DNA from: Coprinopsis marcescibilis
Taxonomy: Eukaryota; Basidiomycota; Agaricomycetes; Agaricales; Psathyrellaceae
Direction of reading: 5' to 3'
Assembly (NCBI GenBank): GCA_004369085.1
Contig: ML210194.1
Coordinates: 89,493 to 153,492 of the forward strand
DNA length: 64,000 nucleotides
Under the pieces are notes generated by a model, which had not been told where the DNA came from, did not search any database, and saw nothing but the letters and a program-made list of their open reading frames with translations. Every line of letters starts with the position of its first letter. The stretch's first letter is position 1. The position numbers were made by a program, and so were the translations under genes. This document shows, piece after piece, positions 12,148 to 21,909 of this stretch.

Positions 12148-12489
12148 AGAACAGAATTATATCAGTAGTCCAGCACTCTATTTCCTATTATCAATCTATA
12201 TCACATAATGTGTATCTGCTCTTCCTAATTCTATCCTCAAGGTTTACCCTCGATAATGTGTTTGTTAGTTCTCGTGATTTACGCCTTTGATCGCCGCGAA
12301 GACAAATATCCCGTTCAAGTTAAAGTACAGACGGCTACCTAGGCCAAGCCCGTCCAATCAGGCTGTCCTGCCGGTGCTGAAATCTCCAGAGACTAACTAG
12401 AAGTTTCGAAGGCTAAGTAGTACTTCTGACGAGAACCAGAGAGAGAGCACGCGTAAGTATATACACAAAACTAGGTAGCAGGTACGCAC
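12148..12489. other. Short convergent intergenic stretch
   Basis: A 3' flank shared by the gene ending at 12144 (plus) and the F-box-like gene ending at 12490 (minus). AT-rich near 12150-12260, consistent with 3' untranslated DNA. Nothing else seen. Confidence 0.4.
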
Positions 12490-13313
12490 CTATGCTAGAT
12501 CTCCTGTAGTGGTCTTGTGATCATCATACATCCATCCGTCCTTTGTGATTCGGGCATACCATGGCTCGAATTTGACAGATATCATTGCAATTGGCGCTGG
12601 AGTAATCGTTGGCTCGAAGCAGTATTTGCGCATTCTCGTCGGCTCGCTAAGAATAGAGAGTCCTGAAACACCTCTGAGATTTAATGCCAGTGTGAGTTCG
12701 GTGACATACGGAAGGCGAGGTTTGAGCGCCTTGGCAGCTATATCTGCAATCCAAAGGTAGTCTGAGTCAGGTATATTGAATCTGCGGTGTTGTACTAAGT
12801 GATCCATTCGGTGAGGAAGAGAATGAACATTGACTGACCTGAGTTTGGTGAGATTCCCCAATGATTAAACCGCAGGCGCCAGCCAGTTTGTTATTTTTTT
12901 CATTGTGTCCAGAAGCCTCAGCATCGTCCGACCTGAAAGATTGTGACCTAATGCTCAGTTCCTGGGTTAAGCGGGGTAGGAGGCTGGCCTCTGGAGCCAC
13001 TGCTGCGAGACTCTCTAGAATATCGTAGGTCACGTTGTTCAAGTAATTCGGACATTCGATGACAATGCGTCGTAGAGCCTGTGCTGCAAATAGAGCTCCA
13101 CATTCCCTGGAGACAAGATGGATGGATCGGATATCCTGTGCTTCTGCCTTGAATAGAGCTTGGTCGAAAAGTCGAGATTTTCAACAACAAATTCGCACGT
13201 GGCGTAAGCGCGCGCCGGGCCACGGCTTCCAGACACGCGCGTATCTTGGGGTCTTTCTCGAGCAGTGGAGCGTAAACAAAGGCAATGCCATCAAGCCTAG
13301 GGTTGGGCCACAT
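12490..13313 (-). CDS. Short F-box-family-like protein or gene remnant
   Basis: Inferred three-exon model starting at the ATG at 13313 (MWPNPRLDGIAFVYAPLLEK). A 40-nt intron leads to an exon with FKAEAQDIRSIHLVSRECG and ALFAAQALRRIVIECP. This matches the post-F-box segment of the neighbouring F-box gene (NIKNLRLVNHQLAILFQPDVFRKLVI) in pattern. A further intron (AG|GTCGGA...ACTCAG|G) joins SIRSQSF to SVNVHSLPHRMDH and a leucine-rich tail ending at 12490. The canonical first F-box helix (LPxEL) is not visible and the first intron is unusually short. The gene may therefore be a truncated duplicate. It shares a promoter interval with the plus-strand gene at 13439. Confidence 0.5.
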
Positions 13314-13360
13314 ACTAACCAAGCCACTCTAGTAACCCCGCATGTTCGTCCGGCTCGAGG

Positions 13361-13368
13361 TATATAAG
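13361..13368 (+). promoter_or_regulatory. TATA box of the unknown gene at 13439
   Basis: TATATAAG lies 78 bases upstream of the ATG at 13439, an ordinary fungal spacing, followed by a C-rich leader. Confidence 0.55.
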
Positions 13369-13438
13369 GCGACTTTCCAGCGCAAACCCTGGCAACATTT
13401 GAACCCCACCGCCCATACTACTTACCCACATTCTTACC

Positions 13439-14100
13439 ATGGTCAGCATCATTACTCTTCCTGTTGGGACTCTTAAGCCCACCAAAGATTGCTCCAGCAG
13501 GCTTTGCAAGAGGACTCGCAAGGATCCTGAAATTCCTCCTGCTTCCCTAGCCAATGATCCAAACACCGAGAAAGTCTTAAGCTGCCAACCCCTCCCATCA
13601 TATCGACACCCGCTGGGCATGTCATAGACTCTCTGCGACGTATCCACGAGTCTGCTAAAGCTGGAGACATCTTCGTGCCCCCAAGCTCCAAACCATTCTA
13701 CTGCCTGAAAAAAGCGCTGGAGAACGGTTTGAAGCAGCACGGGATTGCACTAGAGTTTGCCTCCGTTTCAGATCACATCTGGGTGTCTCGTTGGAACTGT
13801 ATAAGTAAGTCTATGGACCTGGTGGGCGTACCTGAGCCAGATTCTTCTTCTGACGACTTGAAGAGTGGTACGACTACTTGGACGCTTGTCTCGACCTATC
13901 CCGACAAAGCTCTCACCAGCGGCAGAACTCTATCCTACAACGGCGAGCGATTCGTTGCAAAGGACGGCATGTTTTTCACTTTGGACCACCACAGAATTAT
14001 TGTACAACCCATATGCGAAGGGCATTGGTTTTTCGAAAAGGACGAGTCTGTGATTTTTAATCATGTCCTCCAAGCCTTGACTCGCTCTGCGTGGGGGTGA
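13439..14100 (+). CDS. Unknown protein, member B of a local paralogous family
   Basis: Two-exon model. Exon 1 (13439-13573) runs from MVSIITLPVGTLKPTKDCSS to NTEK. A 77-nt intron (GTCTTAAG...CCACGAG) follows, and exon 2 (13651-14100) runs from SAKAGDIFVPPSSKPFYCLK to ALTRSAWG. The phase is consistent and gives 194 residues. Without the intron the frame is broken, so the alternative is a frameshifted copy. Exon 2 matches the gene at 11569 in order and spacing (QHGIAL, WTLVSTYP, TLDHHRIIVQ, FNHVLQAL). No known domain, signal peptide or membrane segment. Each member of this pair lies beside an F-box/LRR-type gene, suggesting that a two-gene unit was duplicated. Confidence 0.55.
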
Positions 14101-14322
14101 TATTCCCACTCCTGCCTTCATCGTCGAGGTCTGAGACGCGCAAATAGCACCTTACTATATCTTGTCTTTGCTCTGAGTCTCCGTCGATAGTGTGGGATCC
14201 AAATTTCATTAAGCCATTAAAATGATCAATCATCTCCTAAGTATCATGTACGTTGCGTAGTAGTAATGTTGTAGCGCTAGCTTCAGTATCTATCCAAATC
14301 ATATCGTGATTTAATCATCAGG

Positions 14323-16682
14323 TCAGAGACCCTTTTTCAAACCATCATCCTCACTCTCCCGGGGTATAGGTATTGGCAACAAAGTAGTATCAGAAGTCTC
14401 CACTTTATGGTCCACAACGGTTGCAGTAGGTTCAACCTCTCCAACGGAGACCTTCTCTTCATCAGGAGGACCCGCCGCCTTCTCCATCTTGTCGCCCACA
14501 ACTCCGACCCCACGGAAAAAGATTACGGCGAGAACAAACCCTGCATTGAATTTTGTCAGTTTGACTAGTAGGGAAGCGCGCGTTGAATCAATATGCTCAC
14601 CAAAAGCGCCAAATGCAAAACATGTCCACTGCGCCGCTTGGAAACTTAGCAAACGATCAGCTCCAGGCCCTTCCCTGAGTGTGATTTGGTTGAAGACCAC
14701 AGTGGATACTGTCACTCCCACAGCAGTACCGAGCTACGCAGAACGGCAATAAGCACGCTGAGATAAAGAAACATGGACCTTGTAGAGTCGGGAACAACCT
14801 ACCTGCGTCATAGTATTGAAAAGCCCTCCAGCAACACTCTGTTCGTGAGGCAAGGCAACTTTCGCGACGTATATACTACCAGCGGAGAAGATAAAGTCGG
14901 CGCCGACGACGGAGAGCACCGCAGCGGGGAACCCAAAGGCCCAGTACGTCACATCTGGGATGATCACCGCAAAGAGTAGACAGGTGATCGCCGTTGCAGC
15001 CATCCCACCAGCTACAAAAAGGGTTAACATCGATCGCATGAAAAACACAAACCCGAGCTCACCGGTTAAGAAGACCACAGGAACACGAGCAGCAAAGTAT
15101 CCAACGAACATGTTGCAGATTATGCCGGACACCGACATCGGCAAGATTCGAATGACAGTTTGCAGAGGCGAGAGCTGCATATAGTTTTGGAAGTAGAGCT
15201 GCCATAACACGTGAGCTTTGAGAAACCGGGGACGTGAGTACAAGGACCAACCTGAACCCAGAATGTCCAAGCCATGAACGAGCACCACTCAACGAAAGCG
15301 ATCATCATCATAGCCGCGAACCGGCCATTCCCCCGTGCCCAAATAGAGACCTTCATCAGCGGCGGAGGGGTGAACACAGAGTATGGCGCGTTAGGGTCAT
15401 TTTGGATTTTCTCGAGGTATCGTTGCCAGAAGACGAACGCCGTGACCAGTATGACACCAACGATGAGGAGGGCGATAATATCTGAGATTCAAACACGAAT
15501 TCGGTCAGTACTACAAGCGGGTCATGACAGAGAAACCCGTACAAGGTGTCTTCCATTGCTGCGGTGCTAGCTCTCCCTGGCTGAGCACAAATACTATGAG
15601 CACAAGGCCTGCAGAAACTAGCAAAGCCCCTAGCCAATCAATCCGCTTGTCCACTTCCTCCGATGGCACATCAGGCTGGATCGATAGCCACCCACAGACC
15701 AGCGAGAGGAAAGTCATTCCGGCCATCAAGTAAAAGCCTGATCTCCACGTTTGACTACGCAGAATCCGTGCCTCAGTCCTCGATGTTCGTAATGACCGGA
15801 AATCATAAAAAGTGACGTACGCGGTATATTCCGTCAATAGACCCCCAAATGCCGAACCAAAAATACCCCCGATTGGCGCGCCTGCCGCGAATGTCGCAAA
15901 GGCCCAACTTCTAGCTTTTGAAGGTGGGAAGTGATGGGCAAGAATGCCGAGCTGTGTGCACATGTCGGAGAAAAAGAGTTCCGTGAGTTACACGTATAAA
16001 GCTGGGTCAGCTGAACGGGTGGGTCCTTACCGACGCTGGTATCGTAGCTGCGGCTCCTATGCCTTGGATTCCTCGAAGTATATTTAGAGTGACGATGTCT
16101 GGTACATATGAATCAAAACTGAATGGACGTTTAAGTGAATGAAAGGCATAAACACACCGTTAGGGAATGCACAACCGATTGTGAGCGCGATGAGGAATAT
16201 GGATCCAAGGATGAAAGTAAGCCTTCGGCCATAGACATCGGCCAGACGTCCGAAAGCGAGTAGCAGGCAGCCCTACGAATATGTAAGTCGGTTGGTGCAT
16301 GGGCAAAGGTCGGATAAAACGCACCGAGCTCAAAGGGTAAGCAGAGACAAGCCACTGTAGTTCTGCCTCTTCGAGATGGAGCTCTCTACCAATGGTCGGT
16401 AGTGCGATAGAAACCACTGTGCTGTTCGCCGTCTGACGCGAAGAAAGTCAGTCCAACATGGCGGGCCCCTTACCGTCGAACACGTACGTTTACAATCATT
16501 GTAGTCGTCATGGCCGCCACGACCAGGACAGACGTGAAGGTAGATGAAGTAGCATGCGGACTTGTGTCGGTTATGACGGTCTGACTGTCGTTTGGTGAGG
16601 TGGTCGAGGAAGAGTTGGCCAACTTTTCCAGCTTTGACGGGGGCTGGGATGTGGATGTCGCGTCGTCCATGTCTGAGTTCAT
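14323..16682 (-). CDS. MFS drug:H+ antiporter, DHA2 (14-TM) type
   Basis: Plasma-membrane major facilitator exporter. The start at 16682 gives a hydrophilic Ser/Thr-rich N terminus (MNSDMDDATSTSQPP) before the first membrane helix (VLVVAAMTTTMIVN). Family motifs are present: VSIALPTIGRELHL, motif A in LAFGRLADVYGRR, GIQGIGAAATIPASLGILAH, and the GAPIGGIFGSAFGG segment after helix 4-5. Further helices run through FMAWTFWVQ, LSPLQTVIRILPMSVSG, and SVAGGLFNTMTQ to VFNQITLREGPG. The C-terminal tail ends at 14323. Length and helix count fit 14-TM DHA2 multidrug or toxin pumps; the substrate cannot be told. About ten introns were inferred. An in-frame upstream start at 16757 is possible but less likely. 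Confidence 0.88.
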
Positions 16683-18209
16683 AATGTCCCTTAACCACGT
16701 CGTAGTCCTCAAAACTTTCGTCGATCCCCACAATTCGGATCTTACAACCACGTCCAAGGTTCGACGAGAATTATGTCTCCCTGCGGGGTATATTCAGCGA
16801 GATTCTGTGGGTAAGAAACGTCGTTGTCGTAAAGTTCTTGAAAAGTATGAGATTTACAGATAGGCCAGAGGTCAAAGGAGAAGGAAGAAGGAAGTGGGAA
16901 TGGTCATGTCAATCGACCCCGTCAGGCTCGAGCGCAAGGTTATAAATAAGAAATTTCCATCACTGACTTGCGCTCGGCCCGATCATCAAAGTTTGTCAGG
17001 GACAACCTTAGCGGTCCACGATTGGTTGGCATGTTCTGACCAATCCGTCAGGTTGGAGTCGTGCGAGGGCGATAATTCGATTATCAGATATCAACTTGTA
17101 AAGGATTGCAAGGCTCCGTCCAGAAAGAAAATAACGCGCAGTCCTTTGAGCTGAGGGATAGCCAGCGCGTCCTGCGTTTCCACAAAATGCCAAGCGTGAG
17201 TGCCATTGAAGTGAGAATGGCCTCAAGAAGTTCGGTTGTGCACTCGCATCTTCTCGTAGCAGTAGCCTGTCTTGCAGCAGTTGATAAACGCAGATAAAGA
17301 CGATTATCAAACTTCAGTGTCACAGATATGGGTGGAACTGACACCTACAGCCGTCCAAATTCTCTTCGGAGCTGTCTTCCAAACGAAGTCACGTAACCAT
17401 ATGGTGCGATCCCAGGGTCCAGGGACGTCGGTCACCTCTCAGTTGCCTGGCCTAGCGTCATCTTGCTAAGATATGATGAGAATCGATTGATATACCTTTA
17501 AAGCCTGGACTTGTGGTGGGATGGTTTCAAAGTCCAGATGCGAGTCTACTTCCATGCAAGGAAGGTGTATCACTAAGTTCTCTACTTTTGCGCGAGTAAC
17601 GGGTAGAGACTCGTCAGCCGAATCAAGCGACAGGGTTGCCCCGAGATGAAGCTAACACCTGGTTAGATTCAACTACCGTCCTACATTGCCACGTGCATTG
17701 GCGAGTCCACCAGAACTTCTAGTGCCATTGAGATATGGCACGAGCGCCCCTCCACAGACTGCCTATTTCTCCTTGGTCCCACCGGAGCTTTGAACTGCTT
17801 TGAAGTGTCATTCCGTTTGCCTTTTAGGGCGAGACGAGGGCCGCGTTATTCGATCAGTGACGCAAGGAAACAGATAGGACACCGAGTGAGTACGTCGGAC
17901 GGATGCTGAGAACAATACCGCTTCATGATATGTGATGATGAGGCTACCCCCAGAACGACCCTCCACACAATGAGGAACCAACGACATGAAGAGATGAGCT
18001 ATCGTGATAGAGGAAAGGGAAAGATGGATGCAGTCGTTCAGTCGGAGTAGGGATGATTGTATTTGACCGGACAGTATAACATGCTGTCGACGAAACTAGG
18101 GTGAGCACCACAGAGTGCAATTAGTGTGGCAAGGATTAAAAGACCAATAGCTAACTTTTGAAATAATACGTATGCTCTCTACACCGCTCAACATATACAA
18201 GCCAGCGAT
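16683..18209. other. 1.5-kb stretch without a confident gene
   Basis: Overlapping 60-100 codon frames occur on both strands between 16.9 and 17.5 kb without family resemblance, and almost none occur from 17.5 to 18.2 kb. The part next to 16682 is the MFS promoter side; the part next to 18210 is the 3' flank of HSP10. Confidence 0.4.
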
Positions 18210-18700
18210 TTACTCATTGATCTTGGCGAGAATCTCAGAGTCTCTGAAGAGGTAGTATTCCTGAGAGGGATTGACGTGGCAAGTCAGTAGCTGCTGTGGG
18301 CGACAATAAACGATGGTCATACCTCTTCGCCGACCTTGATAGAGCTTCCTCCCCATCCTGGAAGAAGTACCCGGTCGCCAGCCTTTACTGAAGTAGGCAC
18401 AACAGCTCCGTCCTTGTTGGGCGCGCCTGGGCCAACGGCGATGACGGTAGCCTCAGGCAGAGGGTTGTTGGTTGCCGAAGTGGGCAAGAAGATACCAGAA
18501 GCGGTTTTCTGAGTGCCAGATATTCGTCAGACTACCCCCTGAAGCCAGCAGAGCAAGACTTACCGTGTCAGCCTTGAATCGCTGGACCAATACGCGGTCA
18601 AGCAAAGGAACAAGGGACCTAATGGATTTGAAAGTCGCCTGCGATGCCTAGAACCATTGTCAGCAGCAAGACCTGTAAGCTTCGGGGTCCAGCTCACCAT
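18210..18700 (-). CDS. HSP10: Mitochondrial co-chaperonin HSP10 (Cpn10/GroES family)
   Basis: Lid subunit of the mitochondrial Hsp60/Hsp10 folding chamber. The protein begins MASQATFKSIRSLVPLLDRV and has the family core LVPLLDRVLVQRF, TKTASGIFLP, the mobile-loop side region, ATVIAVGPGAPNKDG, VKAGDRVLLPGWGG and EEYYLFRDSEILAKINE, about 106 residues, full family length. There are three introns. The first is 50 nt (18648-18697, GTGAGC...CTGACAATGGTTCTAG) and directly follows the start codon, so exon 1 coding is just ATG. The others split ADT|KTAS and GEE|EYYL with clean splice sites. A heat-shock-element-like sequence lies upstream. No cleavable presequence is expected for this family. Confidence 0.95.
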
Positions 18701-18767
18701 CGAGAATATAGAATACGATAGGAACGAGGAGGAAGTGAGCAGTGAACTGGAGAAAATGTCCTGCCAC

Positions 18768-18777
18768 AGAATGTTCC
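18768..18777 (-). promoter_or_regulatory. HSP10: Heat-shock-element-like site upstream of HSP10
   Basis: AGAATGTTCC forms two perfect inverted HSE pentamers (nGAAn nTTCn), followed by an imperfect third (CGATT). It sits about 70 bases before the HSP10 start codon. Position and gene fit Hsf1 control, but the short site could be chance. Confidence 0.35.
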
Positions 18778-19808
18778 CGATTTTCGTCGACGTGCACTGT
18801 TTGCGGGGCCAAACAATGGGCTTCCGTCATGTGACCGCTTCAGGCTGGAAGTTCGAACCCTGGTCCGGGTTGTTCTGAACCATGTACACCGCCATCACCT
18901 GCTTCATCGACTCGCAATGGCACACATCAGCGGCCCTGTTATACTATCCACCTCTGGCTCCTGTGCTGCCCATCTGAGACTACTATAATCTGGTCACTTA
19001 TCTTGCCTTCACCCTGGATTTCAGATCTTGTGTCTCTCTCTTGGGTTCTTGCTGGTGTTGTACTTTCTGGGTTTTAGACCTTGGTGCTCATCACGAGGCA
19101 ACTTCTCTCTCTCTCTTTCTCAATAGAAACTGGACGGAGCCTAGCTACATCCTTCTTCTCTACCCTGAGCTATACCGTGATCTGGTCTTTGTCGACTCAT
19201 ATTTCCTACTGGCATTTCATTCCAAAGCTGTCACAAACATTTCATGTTGCCATAACCGCGCGCAATAGACTGCTAGGGCAGCACAGGTTTATCACACCAC
19301 ATTACCATTGCCTCGGTGCTCGATATAACAGGACTCTTGGACCCAAAACATTATCACATAAACTCCGATATGACGCGTACTGCCAACCACCTAACCAATA
19401 CTCTGTAACCCCCTCGAGGTCTCTGATCCAGCCAGCCAATTAGAAGGCGAACGCCCTTTCTTTTTCACATAAAATTGGTGCGTCGGGGGGCTGGCGCGTA
19501 CCACAATCGGACCTAATCCTATGAAAAGATTTTTCCGGTAAGAAATGGCAAATAGGCAGAAATCACAACCGACGTTTATTTGTGAGAACTTGCCGTTAAA
19601 TTATCCTAGCCACCACACGCTTCGCGCTTGGACATTTCGCTAATGGCATAAAAGAGAACGACCGTGGCTAGCTCCCCCACCACCTGTCTTTCTCTTACAC
19701 TCAGTGGCATTCACCGTCTTTGCCTATATCGCACGTCCGTTGGCTCTTCGTCGTCCAACAAGGCCCTTATTCACTTCTCGCCCACATCCCAGACCTCACA
19801 TCACCACA
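18778..19808. other. Intergenic between HSP10 and the unknown gene at 19809
   Basis: No convincing gene. Pyrimidine-rich tracts occur (19105-19120 and 19670-19700), the latter a likely leader of the gene at 19809. A TATA-like GCATAAAAG occurs at about 19644. Confidence 0.4.
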
Positions 19809-20549
19809 ATGTCCGCCGTTCTTCCTATGGCATCCTTCCCCGACGCCGTCGCCAAAGCCACATCCGGGCTCACCCACCTTCTCGCCAACTTCCTCGAATG
19901 CGAGCGCCACTCGAATAGATATTTGCATTTGGACCTGGAGTCCATCATGTGCGTCCGATTGCCGCTTGCAGAGCCTCCGATCTGGCACTGGAGAACAGCC
20001 AAGTCAGAAGACGACATCACGCAGGCCCTAGCCGACGGAAGCCTCCTCCTGGTCTTTAACCCTGCGGACCCTCCCAGTGTTGCGACTTCGACTTGGACCC
20101 TACGCTCTAAAGGTCAGTGACATCGTCTAACCAGTTAATTCTTGACACGCAGCTCACCTTCCTTTCTCACTGGCCTCGTAGATCACCGACTAGCAAAAGT
20201 CGAAATGACGCCCTTCGTATGCCAGAGCCTATGTGCAGACGGATACGACCATTTTGACTGGGATATGCTGATCCAGCTTCTGCTCGACTCTCTTGCCATT
20301 GGCGGAGCGTTGGTCATTTTGGGCGCGGTTGAGTCAACCGACGTTCCATCCCGCCATGATGTCGAGTCGTGGTACCTGTCCTCTACCACCCCTGCCCTTT
20401 GGAACCCCTGCTTTGTCTCGAGGACCTTCTACTACGGCCGACCGATTGAAACTGAACCCAACGACGAGTTCGACGAAGATAGTGAGGATGACGTCGTTGT
20501 TCGAAACTGGGGAAGCTTCATCGCTGGATGTCAAGCGCGTTCCTCTTGA
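19809..20549 (+). CDS. Unknown protein
   Basis: Two exons, 19809-20112 and 20182-20549, joined over a 69-nt intron (GTCAGT...CTCGTAG) that keeps phase and gives SKDHRLAKVEM. The product has 223 residues and begins MSAVLPMASFPDAVAKATSG. The ATG has a good context (CACAATGTC). There is no recognised domain. An acidic segment (NDEFDEDSEDD) lies near the C terminus. A weak layout similarity to the unknown pair at 11569 and 13439 (an early Leu-rich helix, then a Trp-x-Leu strand STWTLRSK) hints at a distant relation but is not enough to claim it. Confidence 0.6.
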
Positions 20550-21909
20550 AGAGCGTTCTAGCGCTCTCGAACAGCTAGAGTTCAGACGAAAAGAGGGGCA
20601 AAAAAATTAGACAACGTCTCATCAAACATCCTTTATCTTCATCCTCATAGACTATTGTATCGATATGTAACCATACTTACCGCCCTTTCTTTCTTGTATC
20701 TTGGCGACCCCTTGTGCTTTATGACACCTGTAACGTTCTTATTGTAATTTCGAATAATACATTGTGTTGTATAGAACGCACACGCAAAGGTCAGCACTTG
20801 GCCAGGCAACGTCATGTATTCTATGAGTACTGTTTCAAAGTGATTTAGAGGTACGCAAACTCCTGGAGTACAGGGGGGCGGGCGATTTGAGCCCAATTCT
20901 CATCGCTGTGGATGCTCACTCACGCTTGAATTCCATTGGCGAACCAGGTTGACTCGCCCAGCACGGCCACTCTCGAAGTAGAAAAACGTATAACCCCAAA
21001 AGTAGCCGAGGCATAATACCCGGTCAGAAGCGATGAAACCAGATGACCGGCTGCGGGCGGAAATCACTGTCAAAGAAAACTTTCATCATCACAGCACGGA
21101 GCTGATCTGGCCACCATGTTTCTCTGAATTGTTGCCCTTCAAGCTCCTTAGCTCGCAGATAACGATTGCTATGCTCCTCTTCATTTGCTGACTTTCTCTC
21201 CTTTTTCCTTTTTTTTATCTTGATAGCACTCAAAAACCCTGACGACGACCTGTCATCGGCAAAAGCCACCGAGCATTGTTCTCGCCACGATTAACAATAA
21301 AGGGCGTGATGTGATGTAGTACGTATACATAAGCTGTAGTACATGTCTCAGATTCAGATCCATGCACGGCCTCTAGTCTTTTGGCAATTCCTCCGATAAC
21401 GGGAGTACCAGAGAAAATGATTTTTGATTTAAGCGCCGAACCGCCGCGCCGTGAATTTGCATGCAAATGTTTGGCGCTGTGTGCGCTACATGAATCTCTG
21501 GGAGTCGGCCTGTCAGCGTTGGGTTATCGGTAATGTTAGCCTCCGACTCCAGAGTCCAGAGTTCCCTTTCGAGTTTATCTACGTTGCACGTTGCTGCGCA
21601 GTGATTTGGCATTTGTGGTGGCCGGTTGTGAATCAAAATAGTTTTGCCCGCGTTTGCGCCCACCCGCTTCAGAGCCTACGAGGATCTGTCTAACGTCCTT
21701 TGTGTCCACAGGGGTCTCACGGGTACGTGCCACTTGGGTACCACATTTTTTCGCGAAGACGCGACAGGTATGAAACCAGTACGATGGAGCAGTAGTTGAT
21801 CTTTTATTGTCTGATTGATTGGCCTATTTGGTACATTGTATTCACAGGGTAGAGTTGTACATTACTCGCTGTGACTGAGGTTTCACAGCCATGATTCGAT
21901 GATGTACCC
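20550..21909. other. Convergent intergenic region, no gene seen
   Basis: Lies between the stop codons of the unknown gene (plus) and the monooxygenase (minus). Minus-strand frames at 21024-21663 are short, mutually out of frame and unlike any family I know. A T-rich tract occurs around 21200-21220. Confidence 0.4.

Noticed and set aside
13439..13627. Stand-alone 62-residue peptide at the 5' end of the 13439 gene
   Set aside because: Better explained as exon 1 plus intron of the two-exon gene continuing to 14100, which matches the paralog in length.
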